Assembly: GCA_900319235.1 (NCBI GenBank)
Contig: ONNR01000007.1
Location: 1 to 64,000 of the forward strand
Length of the DNA stretch: 64,000 nt
Source of the DNA: an uncultured Prevotellaceae bacterium
Lineage (GTDB): Bacteria; Bacteroidota; Bacteroidia; Bacteroidales; UBA3663
Reading direction: 5' to 3'
Under the pieces are notes generated by a model. The model was not told where the DNA came from. It made no database searches and saw only the letters and a list, made by a program, of their open reading frames with translations. Position 1 is the stretch's first letter; every line of letters begins with the position of its first letter. Below, piece by piece: positions 8,456-16,902 of the stretch. The position numbers and the translations under genes were made by a program.

Positions 8456-9134
8456 CGAACTCTATCTCTAGTTGCTTGGGTTCCGGCAGGAGGCGGTAGC
8501 TCATCCTGTGATAGGGTGTCACACCATATTGGGCGATCGCCTCTCGATGTGCCTTGGTGGGATATCCCTTATTGACATTCCATGCATAGTGGGGATATTC
8601 CTTATGCAGCTGGTTCATCACGTCGTCACGGTAGGTCTTGGCCAGAATCGAGGCAGCAGCTATCGACATCATCTTGCCGTCACCCTTCACGATGGTTTGG
8701 TATGGAATGTCGGCAAAGGGAGAAAAGCGGTTGCCATCGATAAGCAAAAACTCGGGACGAACCACTTCGCCGCCGCGCAACACACACTCCCGGCCATCGG
8801 CTTCGGTCATACCTAGTCCGCGGATGGCTCGGTGCATAGCTTCGATGCTGGCACGCAGGATGTTCAACCGGTCGATCTCGTGATTGTCACACACACCAAC
8901 AGCCCAGGCCAATGCTTCCTGCTGGATGATTGGCCTGAGTGCGTAGCGTTGTTTCTCGCTGAGTTGTTTTGAGTCATTTAGGGCTGACAGCCCGCTCTCT
9001 CCGCTGGCGATACGCTCAGCAATGTCGGGCGGCAATATGACGGCAGCGGCATAGACGGGACCCGCCAGACAGCCACGTCCCGCTTCGTCACATCCCGCTT
9101 CCCTGCGTCCTTCTTTTAGGTAGGGTTTCAGCAT
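8427..9134 (-). CDS. rnhB: ribonuclease HII
   Basis: This enzyme removes ribonucleotides and RNA primers from RNA:DNA hybrids in the cytoplasm. At 235 residues it is normal for the family. The catalytic signature is intact: [12 protein letters not shown] supplies the first Asp and Glu, LNDSKQL follows, then LLIDGNR, and [11 protein letters not shown] holds the last acidic residue. The start lies 2 bp after the end of the exported hypothetical gene upstream, so the two are probably cotranscribed. The C-terminal codons ([10 protein letters not shown]) run into a dispersed palindromic repeat. Confidence 0.95.
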   Translation of the reverse strand: MLKPYLKEGRREAGCDEAGRGCLAGPVYAAAVILPPDIAERIASGESGLSALNDSKQLSEKQRYALRPIIQQEALAWAVGVCDNHEIDRLNILRASIEAMHRAIRGLGMTEADGRECVLRGGEVVRPEFLLIDGNRFSPFADIPYQTIVKGDGKMMSIAAASILAKTYRDDVMNQLHKEYPHYAWNVNKGYPTKAHREAIAQYGVTPYHRMSYRLLPEPKQLEIEFGADTLIPPA

Positions 9135-9136
9135 TA

Positions 9137-9751
9137 CTATAGTTCCTCTTCTTCTTCCTCTACTTCCAGCAGAGGTAGGGCGGGCTTATCAGCAGATTTG
9201 GGACGAAGGGCAGGATCGTTCTGATATTCTTCGAGCTCCTCATCCACCAGCTCTTCGCCATCCTTGTCGACGAAGCTCACAAACAACGTCGAAGGCTCGT
9301 TGAGCTGCTGCTTGAAGATGTTCTTCAGTTCTTCGACGGCATCTTCGTCTGGGATGTAATTGTAGCCAGTGCTTTCGAAGTGGCCGCCTTTCGAGAAGAA
9401 TGCAATCAAGTGCCAGGTCAAACGACTCTGTCCACCCTCATTGTGATATTCCTTGGCGTATTCGAACATCCTGTGACGGGTGATGATATTACGCATCTTG
9501 ACCATTACCATCACGTCCATCGTTACTTTGGTATATTTCTGTACCTGTGTGCTCCAGTAAACAGCGTTGATGACGTCGTTCTCATTAGTTAATTTAAAAT
9601 AGTAGAATGGGTCGGGCACATCGCCGATAGCCGAGCATTCCAGGCTCATGATGTTGCCCTTGGGCATAGTAGCCTTCTTTATCTGACCGAGAGCCTCAGT
9701 TCCCTGGCAGATAAGCAGCAGACTGAATAGGCTAATCAGAAAGTGTTTCAT
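9137..9751 (-). CDS. exported hypothetical protein with acidic C-terminal tail
   Basis: This 204-residue protein has a signal peptide ([19 protein letters not shown]) and no family that I recognise. The middle part is mixed alpha/beta with [12 protein letters not shown] and [14 protein letters not shown]. The final 60 residues are strongly acidic and end in a run of Glu, which is unusual for an exported protein and could bind cations. It is directly upstream of rnhB with a 2-bp gap and shares a promoter whose -7 box is TATCTTTG on the - strand near 9797-9804. A Bacteroidales-specific periplasmic role is possible, but nothing in the sequence shows what it is. Confidence 0.7.
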   Translation of the reverse strand: MKHFLISLFSLLLICQGTEALGQIKKATMPKGNIMSLECSAIGDVPDPFYYFKLTNENDVINAVYWSTQVQKYTKVTMDVMVMVKMRNIITRHRMFEYAKEYHNEGGQSRLTWHLIAFFSKGGHFESTGYNYIPDEDAVEELKNIFKQQLNEPSTLFVSFVDKDGEELVDEELEEYQNDPALRPKSADKPALPLLEVEEEEEEL

Positions 9752-10107
9752 AATGCATAAAATTTTAAGTTAATACTGGTAGTTAGATCACGCTGCAAAG
9801 ATAAGGCATTTGCATCATATTTCCAAATTTTTTCAGCAAAATTTTTACATAGAGCTTTAAAAGAGCATCAAATGAAGAAGGTTTCGCCTCACAGCGAAAC
9901 CTCCAAAACCAATTAATAAGCCTTTTGTGAGTAAACCACAATCAATTACACAAAAACACAATCCAATATTACAAATGAATCTAACAACATTATGTCTCTT
10001 TTGACGATGCAAAGGTACGACATAATACTGAAAGAGCGTATCTGCTGACAATCTTGTCGTGCGGATACGCTCTTCATTATCGGAAAATGGGACAATGTTG
10101 TTGAAAC
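9752..10107 (-). other. 356-bp intergenic region with possible small transcript
   Basis: The region contains an inverted repeat at 9879-9902 (AGGTTTCGC/GCGAAACCT), a leftward -7-like box TACCTTTG at 10010-10017, and a hairpin at 10034-10072 (GAGCGTATC/GATACGCTC) that probably ends the DUF4886 operon. A 64-codon open frame at 9857-10051 has no family likeness and was not called as a gene. A small RNA of about 125 nt between 9879 and 10003 is possible but weakly supported. Confidence 0.35.
10034..10072 (-). terminator. hairpin ending the DUF4886/thioesterase operon
   Basis: GAGCGTATC pairs with GATACGCTC across a loop of about 20 nt, followed on the - strand by a short T-rich stretch. It lies 36 bp beyond the DUF4886 stop codon. 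Confidence 0.5.
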
Positions 10108-10938
10108 TTAAAGCGGGACCTTCATGATCTTGTTGACATTCTTCATCGCCTTATGCGTAGCCTTGTGGATCATCTTTACGTCGAAACCGCTGACGTCATC
10201 GGGCCAATAGGTATTATAGAGGATGGATTTGCCTGTGAGAAACTCGCACCAGGTGCAGGCTGCTGCAAATCGGCCCAACGACAATGAAAGGTGGATGTCG
10301 TCGCGGTTCATACAGTCTCCCAGATCTTCGCGCGCCAGCTGTACGGTAATGCCCGAGGGAATGCAGCGTCCAATACCCACCTTGGGTAGCTCTTCTTTGG
10401 CTGTATTCAGGATGGCCTTGTACATTGTTTCCTGACTGCTTCCATAATTCTTGAAGGCACCACTACGCGACTTCTGCGGGTAGGCCCAGGTCAGATGCCA
10501 AACGATTTCGACGTTCGGATTGGTGGCCAGTTCTTGCACCATCCGCTTCAGTTCGCCCAAGTTCTTGTACGAATCTGGTTGTCCCGATAATGGGCTGGCC
10601 TGCTGCAGGGAGATGATGTCCCAAGGTTCGTTCACGATGATGGAGTCGAGTCGCGATTTCTTCGTGTCAGTCTTCTTGCCGCCCACAATCTTGCGGAAGG
10701 CATAGTCCGTCTTGCCGGTCTTGAGATTCCCGAGGTGACAGTCGATGCTGCATCCGCCGATGTAGGCATTGCCGATTACGAGCGAGTCGCCTTGTGCTGC
10801 TGCAAGCTCATAAAGGTAGTTTTCTACAGCGTCTTCCGAGAAGCTGTTGCCGATGGCCAGCACCTTGATGGTCTTGGCTTGCAATCCGATGCTGACCAGC
10901 AGCATCAGTGACAAGATAGTCAGTACTTTTCTTTTCAT
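10108..10938 (-). CDS. DUF4886 family exported protein, SGNH-hydrolase-like
   Basis: This 276-residue protein has a signal peptide ending near LQAKT. The first strand after it reads VLAIGNSFSEDA, which has the G-N-S pattern of SGNH/GDSL esterases, where the Ser is the nucleophile. A later segment (DDIHLS, near residue 220) supplies the Asp-x-x-His pair near the end of such domains. These features and the wording PWDIISLQQASPLSG match DUF4886, which is common in Bacteroidetes and often linked to carbohydrate or acyl-ester metabolism. Its start overlaps the end of the thioesterase gene by 4 bp, so translation is probably coupled. The exact substrate is unknown. Confidence 0.8.
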   Translation of the reverse strand: MKRKVLTILSLMLLVSIGLQAKTIKVLAIGNSFSEDAVENYLYELAAAQGDSLVIGNAYIGGCSIDCHLGNLKTGKTDYAFRKIVGGKKTDTKKSRLDSIIVNEPWDIISLQQASPLSGQPDSYKNLGELKRMVQELATNPNVEIVWHLTWAYPQKSRSGAFKNYGSSQETMYKAILNTAKEELPKVGIGRCIPSGITVQLAREDLGDCMNRDDIHLSLSLGRFAAACTWCEFLTGKSILYNTYWPDDVSGFDVKMIHKATHKAMKNVNKIMKVPL

Positions 10939-11306
10939 TTTACCTTATTCATAAATTTCTCACGTCCGACAATGAATCGCAGGTGTTCACCTTCTCCGAT
11001 CAGGCCGTCTTCGTCCGAAGCACTTACCTTGAACTTCAGTTTCCGACCCTCCACGCCAATCAGTTCGGCAGTGGCAGAAACTGTATGTCCGATGCCAGTG
11101 GGTTTGATGTGGGATGCTGCGATATGTCCTCCCACTGTCGTATAACCCTCATCCAGACTGTCGGCCACGCACAGCATGGCGGCATTCTCCATCAGTGCCA
11201 ACATAATAGGGGTAGCCAGGACCCTGAGGTCCCCGCTACCCACTGCATATGCCAAGTGGCATTCTTCGACCACCAATGTACTGGTGTATTTCTTGCCTGT
11301 TTCCAT
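10935..11306 (-). CDS. hotdog-fold thioesterase, FlK-like
   Basis: This 123-residue cytoplasmic protein has the size and wording of single-hotdog thioesterases of the fluoroacetyl-CoA thioesterase-like (FlK-like) group: LATPIMLALMENAAM holds the putative Glu, and GGHIAASHIKPTGIG holds the His and the oligomer strand. Such enzymes hydrolyse short acyl-CoAs in general housekeeping, and the fluoroacetyl specificity of the namesake should not be assumed. It lies upstream of the DUF4886 gene with a 4-bp overlap (ATGA), and 12 bp downstream of the His/Gly-rich protein gene, so all three may be in one leftward transcript. Confidence 0.8.
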   Translation of the reverse strand: METGKKYTSTLVVEECHLAYAVGSGDLRVLATPIMLALMENAAMLCVADSLDEGYTTVGGHIAASHIKPTGIGHTVSATAELIGVEGRKLKFKVSASDEDGLIGEGEHLRFIVGREKFMNKVK

Positions 11307-11318
11307 ACAATTCGGTTT

Positions 11319-12365
11319 TTAGCGTCTCTGATGTCCACCGCCATGCGAGCCTGATCCACCTCCGTGGGAGCCACCACGCGAACCTCCGCTGTGTGAGCTG
11401 CCGCCTCCACGATGTGAACTGCCGCTGCTAATGTGCGATGAGCTTGCTGAACGGGTAGCGCTGCTGGCGCCACGCATTGTGCTACTCTGAACGCGTTCCG
11501 ATCTGCCGCTCGCCTGCTGGCGCATCTGGCGACCGCTGTTGCTCGGCTGGGCGTGTGAAGCACGGTTGTCGCTTCTGCCTTGTCTGGCGCCGCCACGATT
11601 GCCGTGGTCGTTGCCGCGACCATTGCTGCCGCCTTGGTTTGCGCCACCGCCAGGATTGCCGCGATGGTTGTCATTGCCTCCACCACGATGGTTGATGCCG
11701 TGGTCGTTGCCACGGTGGTTGTCATTGCGTCCATGATCCATTCTCTCGTGCCTTGGAGCACTGGGAGTGCGATGAGGAGTGACGTGATGACGAGGACGTG
11801 CGGCGTGAGGACCGAAGTCGTGGCGACCACCTCTGCGATGGATGGGACGAGGATGTGCATACACGTGGTGATGATAGCGACCTCCGCCATAGTAGCCGTG
11901 GGGGAAGTAATGACGTCCGTGACCTCCGTAATAGGAGTGGTAGATCAGGGGAGCATCATAGTAGAAGAACCGATGGTTCGTGTAGATGTCGAAGATGCGG
12001 AACAACCAGTTGCCGGCATATGTATAGACGGGGCGGAAGAAATAGTCCAGCGAAATGAATGCCAGATACTGGGCCTCCGTCATGATGTAGCGCAGGTCGT
12101 CGTTGCGGTAATCGAGGTAGTTGTAGTACCTGTCGATATACTCGGGATAACCGTACACCACTTCGTCCATGATGGGATTGATCGATGCAATGAAATCATA
12201 GTTGATCTCATAGCAGTCCTCAATCTGCTGAGGTGTGAGGTTAAGCTCGTAAGCCATACGATCGGTCAAGAAACGTGCGTTCTCGCGGATCGCTGTGGGG
12301 GTTAGGGCGAAGGCCTGAACCGCTCCGGTAATGGCTACTGCCAGGGTAACAAGTAACTTCTTCAT
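11319..12365 (-). CDS. exported protein with His/Gly/Arg-rich low-complexity tail
   Basis: This 348-residue protein has a signal peptide ending near QAFAL. The N-terminal domain (residues 20-125) is rich in Tyr, Asp and Ile and is predicted to be helical (LTDRMAYELNLTPQQIEDCY). From residue about 140 it becomes very low complexity: repeated His, Gly, Arg and Asn (GGHGRHYF, GGGRYHHHV, RGNDHGNRGG), then Ser/Gly. The His-rich part could bind metal ions, and the basic tail could bind anionic polymers, but neither is shown. Its length may differ between strains because the coding sequence is itself repetitive. The family is not one I recognise. Confidence 0.7.
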   Translation of the reverse strand: MKKLLVTLAVAITGAVQAFALTPTAIRENARFLTDRMAYELNLTPQQIEDCYEINYDFIASINPIMDEVVYGYPEYIDRYYNYLDYRNDDLRYIMTEAQYLAFISLDYFFRPVYTYAGNWLFRIFDIYTNHRFFYYDAPLIYHSYYGGHGRHYFPHGYYGGGRYHHHVYAHPRPIHRRGGRHDFGPHAARPRHHVTPHRTPSAPRHERMDHGRNDNHRGNDHGINHRGGGNDNHRGNPGGGANQGGSNGRGNDHGNRGGARQGRSDNRASHAQPSNSGRQMRQQASGRSERVQSSTMRGASSATRSASSSHISSGSSHRGGGSSHSGGSRGGSHGGGSGSHGGGHQRR

Positions 12366-12551
12366 TGTTTCGTCGTTTTATAGGGTTTATACTTTTTTCT
12401 TGCTTTTGTCTCTAAGACGTGCACTCATTTGTAAGGTTTAAATCGTGAATTATAGATAAAGAGATGATGGAATAGTGCTATGCCGAGGTTGCATCGGCGA
12501 AAATCAAACAGCAAATTGTGATTAAGGAAATTGCCGATTGTTACGATTTTC

Positions 12552-12582
12552 TTGGTGCAGTGGAAAATAATTTATATCTTTG
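12552..12582 (+). promoter_or_regulatory. promoter of lruC-like gene 1
   Basis: TTGG at 12552-12555, 19 bp, then TATCTTTG at 12575-12582. The same design (TTGG-N19-TATCTTTG) precedes paralogues 2 and 4. The rest of the 326-bp gap 12366-12691 is AT-rich with nothing else recognisable. Confidence 0.6.
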
Positions 12583-12691
12583 CGTCCAATTTTGCACATT
12601 TCAATTTATATGTTTGCCTTATAAATTGTGATTGCCTAATTTTTGCTTGATAAATTGCTTAATAATTTTTTATATTTTACAAAAATCAATT

Positions 12692-14434
12692 ATGAAAAAG
12701 TATTTTTCTTTTGCGGTAACCGCAATTGCTATCCTTGGGCTTGGCAGCCTTACCTCTTGCCATGACGAGGATTTTGATGTGAGCACAGCAGTGCTCCAGG
12801 AACGTGCCTTCGAACAAGGTTTCATCAAGGAGTTCGGTCAGCCTTCGGCCGACCAGAGTTGGGATTTCTATGCGCAGATGATGGAGTCTCTGCGTCATGG
12901 GGCAGGCGTTACGCGAGCTACGATGGATATTAATGTCCCAACACCTACAGATGTTGATCAGCCAACGGATGATTATTTTAAAAAAGTTGTTAAGGAAATC
13001 GCATACGCACTTGAGGAAAACCATAATAATGCTAATGTCGGTCAGAACGACTACTCACTTGTTTCTACTGGTGAGTTCGATATTTACGCAGTAAGATATG
13101 CGGGTCATATTCAAACGAATCACAACAATACTGACTACAAATTTGTATTTGGCTTTGCATATATGGATGATGGCGAAGAGGTAAAGGTGCCTCTTTTCGG
13201 GACGGGTACTGAAGGCAATCCCGGTTTCGGGAAACATGTAAAGATTCCTAAGGGAACGGCTTTCTACTTTTATATTAGTTATGTTTATCCTTTTAAGGAT
13301 AGTTCTGGAAACGAGTATTCTTTGGATCGTTTATTCTACTCGAATCAAACGCCATCTCAACAATATAATGTTTGGCAAGAAAACGATGGTTATTGGTACA
13401 TTCATAACACTTATCGAACCCAAACTTTCGATGATTTTAGCGGAACTTCTACCCTGCTTTATTCTGTTGAGCATAAAGACGAAGCTCAAGGCGTAGATGA
13501 GCAAGTTATGCTTATCGGTATTGAAGACGGTTGGGGATATGGGTATAGTCTTAATACGCCTGACTATGACTTCAACGATGTTGTTGTCGTTATTGAAGGA
13601 AGTCTTCCCGTGCCTACCAGTAAGCGTTTCTTCTGTGAAGACAAGGAGAAGTATGATTGGGACTACAATGACGTAGTATTCGATGTATCGAACACAGGTA
13701 TCGTGCTCCGTGCCGTGGGTGGTACGCTGCCAGTTTTCTTGCGTGTAACGGATAGAAATGGTAAAAAAGAAGTTGTAAATTTGAAAGGTGAAGATGGAAA
13801 TACTTATTGTGAGCTTCATGAGCTGATGCGAAGCCAGCAATTCCAAACTGATGTTCCTGATAAAGAAAATCCGCATAAAAATGCTCAGTTGACCTATACT
13901 CGGGATGGCAAGACCTACTATCGCCCCATTGATGCAGGTATCTCTCCACAAGGTCTCTGGCTGGATCCAGTCGAGATAGTAACATGGACCATAAGTATGG
14001 TGGAAGGCCAACCCAATACGCGACTTGAGGAAGGTGAGGTTGAGCTTTTTGCTAACCCTCTCGTGGATGCGGCTGCTAGGAAGGGCGATGTCGAATTGAT
14101 TGTGCTCCCACAATCGCAATATTCTTCTACAGGTTATGATGTGAATGAAATCGCTGCACTCTCTGCTTTCGCTGGCCCAGGCGATGACCCCGATGCACCT
14201 AAAATAATTAAAATGACTAAGCCTGGAGAGATTCCTGCCATGTGGTCTGCTCCAGTATCCGTCGTTTGGATGAAGGAATTGCAAAAGATCACCAAGGGTT
14301 ACCCGGACTTCTATGGCGGAGGCACTATTCCAACGGGCGAAATACAGCCACAATGGTGGGTAAATGTTAATAATGATAATAAAGATCTCCTGTACGACTA
14401 CAAAACTGATGGTGGAGATACATACAATCCCTAA
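12692..14434 (+). CDS. LruC-like (DUF4842-type) lipoprotein, paralogue 1 of 4
   Basis: This 580-residue lipoprotein has a signal peptide ending in the lipobox LTSCHDED. I chose ATG 12692 rather than the in-frame ATG at 12632 because it gives a clean signal peptide and matches the three paralogues. Two Asp/Asn loops, DYDFNDVVVV (near 291) and DWDYNDVVFDV (near 321), are the mark of LruC/DUF4114-like domains and probably bind Ca2+. The N-terminal segment (VLQERAFEQGFIKEFG) and the C-terminal segment (ITKGYPDFYGGG) are shared by all copies, while the middle differs. It is probably surface exposed, but the role is unknown. It is the first gene of a four-gene tandem family in which each copy has its own terminator. 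Confidence 0.75.
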   Translation: MKKYFSFAVTAIAILGLGSLTSCHDEDFDVSTAVLQERAFEQGFIKEFGQPSADQSWDFYAQMMESLRHGAGVTRATMDINVPTPTDVDQPTDDYFKKVVKEIAYALEENHNNANVGQNDYSLVSTGEFDIYAVRYAGHIQTNHNNTDYKFVFGFAYMDDGEEVKVPLFGTGTEGNPGFGKHVKIPKGTAFYFYISYVYPFKDSSGNEYSLDRLFYSNQTPSQQYNVWQENDGYWYIHNTYRTQTFDDFSGTSTLLYSVEHKDEAQGVDEQVMLIGIEDGWGYGYSLNTPDYDFNDVVVVIEGSLPVPTSKRFFCEDKEKYDWDYNDVVFDVSNTGIVLRAVGGTLPVFLRVTDRNGKKEVVNLKGEDGNTYCELHELMRSQQFQTDVPDKENPHKNAQLTYTRDGKTYYRPIDAGISPQGLWLDPVEIVTWTISMVEGQPNTRLEEGEVELFANPLVDAAARKGDVELIVLPQSQYSSTGYDVNEIAALSAFAGPGDDPDAPKIIKMTKPGEIPAMWSAPVSVVWMKELQKITKGYPDFYGGGTIPTGEIQPQWWVNVNNDNKDLLYDYKTDGGDTYNP

Positions 14435-14463
14435 TCTTTGATCCCAATATATTTTGATAACTT

Positions 14464-14494
14464 CAGGCATGGCTTTGGTCATGCCTGATTTTTT
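14464..14494 (+). terminator. terminator of lruC-like gene 1
   Basis: CAGGCATG pairs with CATGCCTG and is followed by a T-run. The core sequence (GGCATG...CATGCC) is shared with the terminators of all four paralogues, so the duplicated unit includes its 3' end. Confidence 0.8.
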
Positions 14495-14671
14495 ATCTCA
14501 AAAACAGATTGCTCACTATAATCGTAGCTGATGCCATGGCAATTGCATTTATTATACTTTCGAAAGACTAATAATTTGAAAAAGAAATGACTAAAAATGA
14601 CATGTGTGGATTTCAAAAGCAAGGTCAAAAAGCAAATTATGTATATGAAGATTATCGAAAGAAAGTATTTC

Positions 14672-14702
14672 TTGGCTGTGTGGATGCGATTGCCTATCTT
14701 TG
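14672..14702 (+). promoter_or_regulatory. promoter of lruC-like gene 2
   Basis: TTGG at 14672-14675, 19 bp, TATCTTTG at 14695-14702, followed by TACCCGAAT, which is also found after the paralogue 4 promoter. The leader is about 140 nt and AT-rich. The remainder of the 414-bp gap after gene 1 holds only its terminator and AT-rich sequence. Confidence 0.6.
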
Positions 14703-14848
14703 TACCCGAATGAATAATTTTCAATTTATTATTTTACCTTAGTATTTTTATAATGTTTTACCTTTGTTTTATAAAAAGCGGTAATTAATAAATTGATAAG
14801 AATTGCTTAATAACTCATTTTAAAATTATATTATTTATTACAACAATT

Positions 14849-16624
14849 ATGAAAAAGACCTTACCAATTGCGATTATCGCAACCTCTCTTCTCGGGCTTG
14901 GCAGCCTTACCTCCTGCCATGACGAGGATTTTGATGTGAGCACAGCAGTGCTTCAGGAACGTGCCTTTGAGCAAAACTTCATCAAGGAGTTTGGTAAACC
15001 TTCGGCCGATCAGAATTGGGACTTCTATGCTCAGAAGATGGAGTCTATTCGTCGAGAGGCTGGAATGACACGTGCTACACAGGCAATCACAGTAACTGTA
15101 GATACAACCATCAGTCAACCAGACTCAACTAAAGCGGAAAATAAATATTTTTATGATATTGTTAAATCAGTTGGGTATGCCTTGGAAGAAAAAATCAACA
15201 ATTCCCAGACAGGCCAGAACAATTACACGCTTACCTCTACAGGCGACTTTAAGATTTACGCTGTAAGATATGCTGGTGCCATTGAAACAGGTCAACAATA
15301 TGATTTTGATTTCGGTATTGCATATATTGATCCAGATGACAATCAGGAACACAAGGTGTCGATTTTCGGACGTGGGTTTAGGAACATGGGATACTATAAC
15401 ATAGCTCATGCTGCTAACTCTAATAATTGGGGCAACCCTGGAAAAGCCGCTGAAGTCAAGATTCCAGAGGGCATGTCGTTCTATTTTTATTTTGATTACA
15501 CCTATCCTTTTACAGGCGGCGGTAACGTTAGCCGGAGACAGCATTTCTATTCAAATGAGTCCCCTGTGTTCCTTCGAAAAGCTGATGGACAAACTTTTAC
15601 ATTCCCTGAGTTTGGAGGAACGACGACCTTGCTTTATTCTACCGACAATATTAACCCAGTTACAGGTAGAGACGAACAAGTCATGATGATCGGCTTGGAA
15701 GACGCATGGGGCCATGATAACGGCAGTGATTCAGCAGAGGGAACGCAGACCGGATGGTTTGACAAAGACTTCAACGATGTTGTCATACTTATCGAAGGCG
15801 AGCTTCCTGTCCCCACCAGCAAGCGCTTCTTTACGGAAGACAAGAAGTCGTATGACTGGGACTACAACGATGTGGTATTTGATGTGTCGAACACAGGTAT
15901 TGTGCTTCGTGCTGTGGGTGGTACTCAGCCGGTTTTCATGCGTGTGAAGAATAGATTGCCTGATAGCAGTTATGAACTTGTAAGTTTAAAAGCTGATGAT
16001 GGAAAGACTTACGCTGAGCTTCATGAACTCATGCAAGCAATTCAGCCACAAACGAGCAAGAGATCTTTCCCGTTGACCTATCAACGTCAAGAATTGGATG
16101 GAACGACTAAGACCTTCTACAAACCTATCGACGTGGCTGCATATGCAATGTCGGGCATCGATATGATCTGGTTTGATGCAGTTCAGATCGTCAGATGGAT
16201 AAGTTTGGGCAATGATGAACCACACAGTACACGACTAAAAGAAGGAGAGGTGGAGCGCTTTGCCAACCCGCTTGCTTCGGCCCCCGTTGGCGGAGTCGAG
16301 TTGATTGTTCTCCCAGAATATCAAACAAGTTATAATTTGACAGAGATTGCCGCACTTGATGCTTTGACTACATTGGATGATGACAATACTTTAAAGGGGG
16401 CCAAGATAATCAAAATGACAGAAATCGGAGGCATTCCTGCCATGTGGTCGGGTCCTGTATCCATCAACTGGATGAAGGAGGAGAAAAAGATCACCACTGG
16501 CTATAGCTATTTCTATGGCGGAGGTAATGTTGTCGAAGGCACTCCTCAGTGGTGGGAGACCGGATTGAATTCCGACAACTGGTATCAGTACTATGGAGAT
16601 TATGAAATTCCTTCTAATCCATAA
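14849..16624 (+). CDS. LruC-like (DUF4842-type) lipoprotein, paralogue 2 of 4
   Basis: This 591-residue lipoprotein has the lipobox LTSCHDED. Residues 25-70 are nearly identical to paralogues 1 and 3 in DNA as well as protein (DVSTAVLQERAFEQNFIKEF), which suggests recent duplication or gene conversion. The putative Ca2+ loops are DKDFNDVVILIEG (near residue 310) and DWDYNDVVFDV (near 335), followed by SNTGIVLRAVGGTQPVF. The middle region (about 90-290) diverges from the other copies but keeps the order of short motifs (FYFYFDYTYPF, FYSNESP, TTLLYST). It is a probable cell-surface protein, and its ligand is unknown. Confidence 0.75.
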   Translation: MKKTLPIAIIATSLLGLGSLTSCHDEDFDVSTAVLQERAFEQNFIKEFGKPSADQNWDFYAQKMESIRREAGMTRATQAITVTVDTTISQPDSTKAENKYFYDIVKSVGYALEEKINNSQTGQNNYTLTSTGDFKIYAVRYAGAIETGQQYDFDFGIAYIDPDDNQEHKVSIFGRGFRNMGYYNIAHAANSNNWGNPGKAAEVKIPEGMSFYFYFDYTYPFTGGGNVSRRQHFYSNESPVFLRKADGQTFTFPEFGGTTTLLYSTDNINPVTGRDEQVMMIGLEDAWGHDNGSDSAEGTQTGWFDKDFNDVVILIEGELPVPTSKRFFTEDKKSYDWDYNDVVFDVSNTGIVLRAVGGTQPVFMRVKNRLPDSSYELVSLKADDGKTYAELHELMQAIQPQTSKRSFPLTYQRQELDGTTKTFYKPIDVAAYAMSGIDMIWFDAVQIVRWISLGNDEPHSTRLKEGEVERFANPLASAPVGGVELIVLPEYQTSYNLTEIAALDALTTLDDDNTLKGAKIIKMTEIGGIPAMWSGPVSINWMKEEKKITTGYSYFYGGGNVVEGTPQWWETGLNSDNWYQYYGDYEIPSNP

Positions 16625-16648
16625 GATAGATTTATTAGGTTGATTTAT

Positions 16649-16680
16649 CAGGCATGACTTCGGTCATGCCTGATTTTTTA
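16649..16680 (+). terminator. terminator of lruC-like gene 2
   Basis: CAGGCATGAC pairs with GTCATGCCTG around a TTCG loop (UUCG-type tetraloop) and is followed by six T. Confidence 0.85.
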
Positions 16681-16902
16681 CACCCTTGAAACTAGACTAA
16701 TTCAATTGGTCTTACAACATTCGGAAAATGATAGTTGAGGATTGCATTAAATGGAATATTTGGCAATTATTGATGATTATATTGTCAATTGTCTTGATTC
16801 TTTTGATAATATCACACGGAATTCTTATCTCTGTCGTAGTTTTCTTTTATTTCCCATTCACTAATTGTATAAGGGTAATATCATAATAAATCTTAACTTC
16901 TT

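Noticed and set aside
9857..10051. A 64-codon open frame on - upstream of the exported hypothetical gene
   Set aside because: There is no family likeness and no ribosome-binding context, and it spans hairpins that look like terminators.
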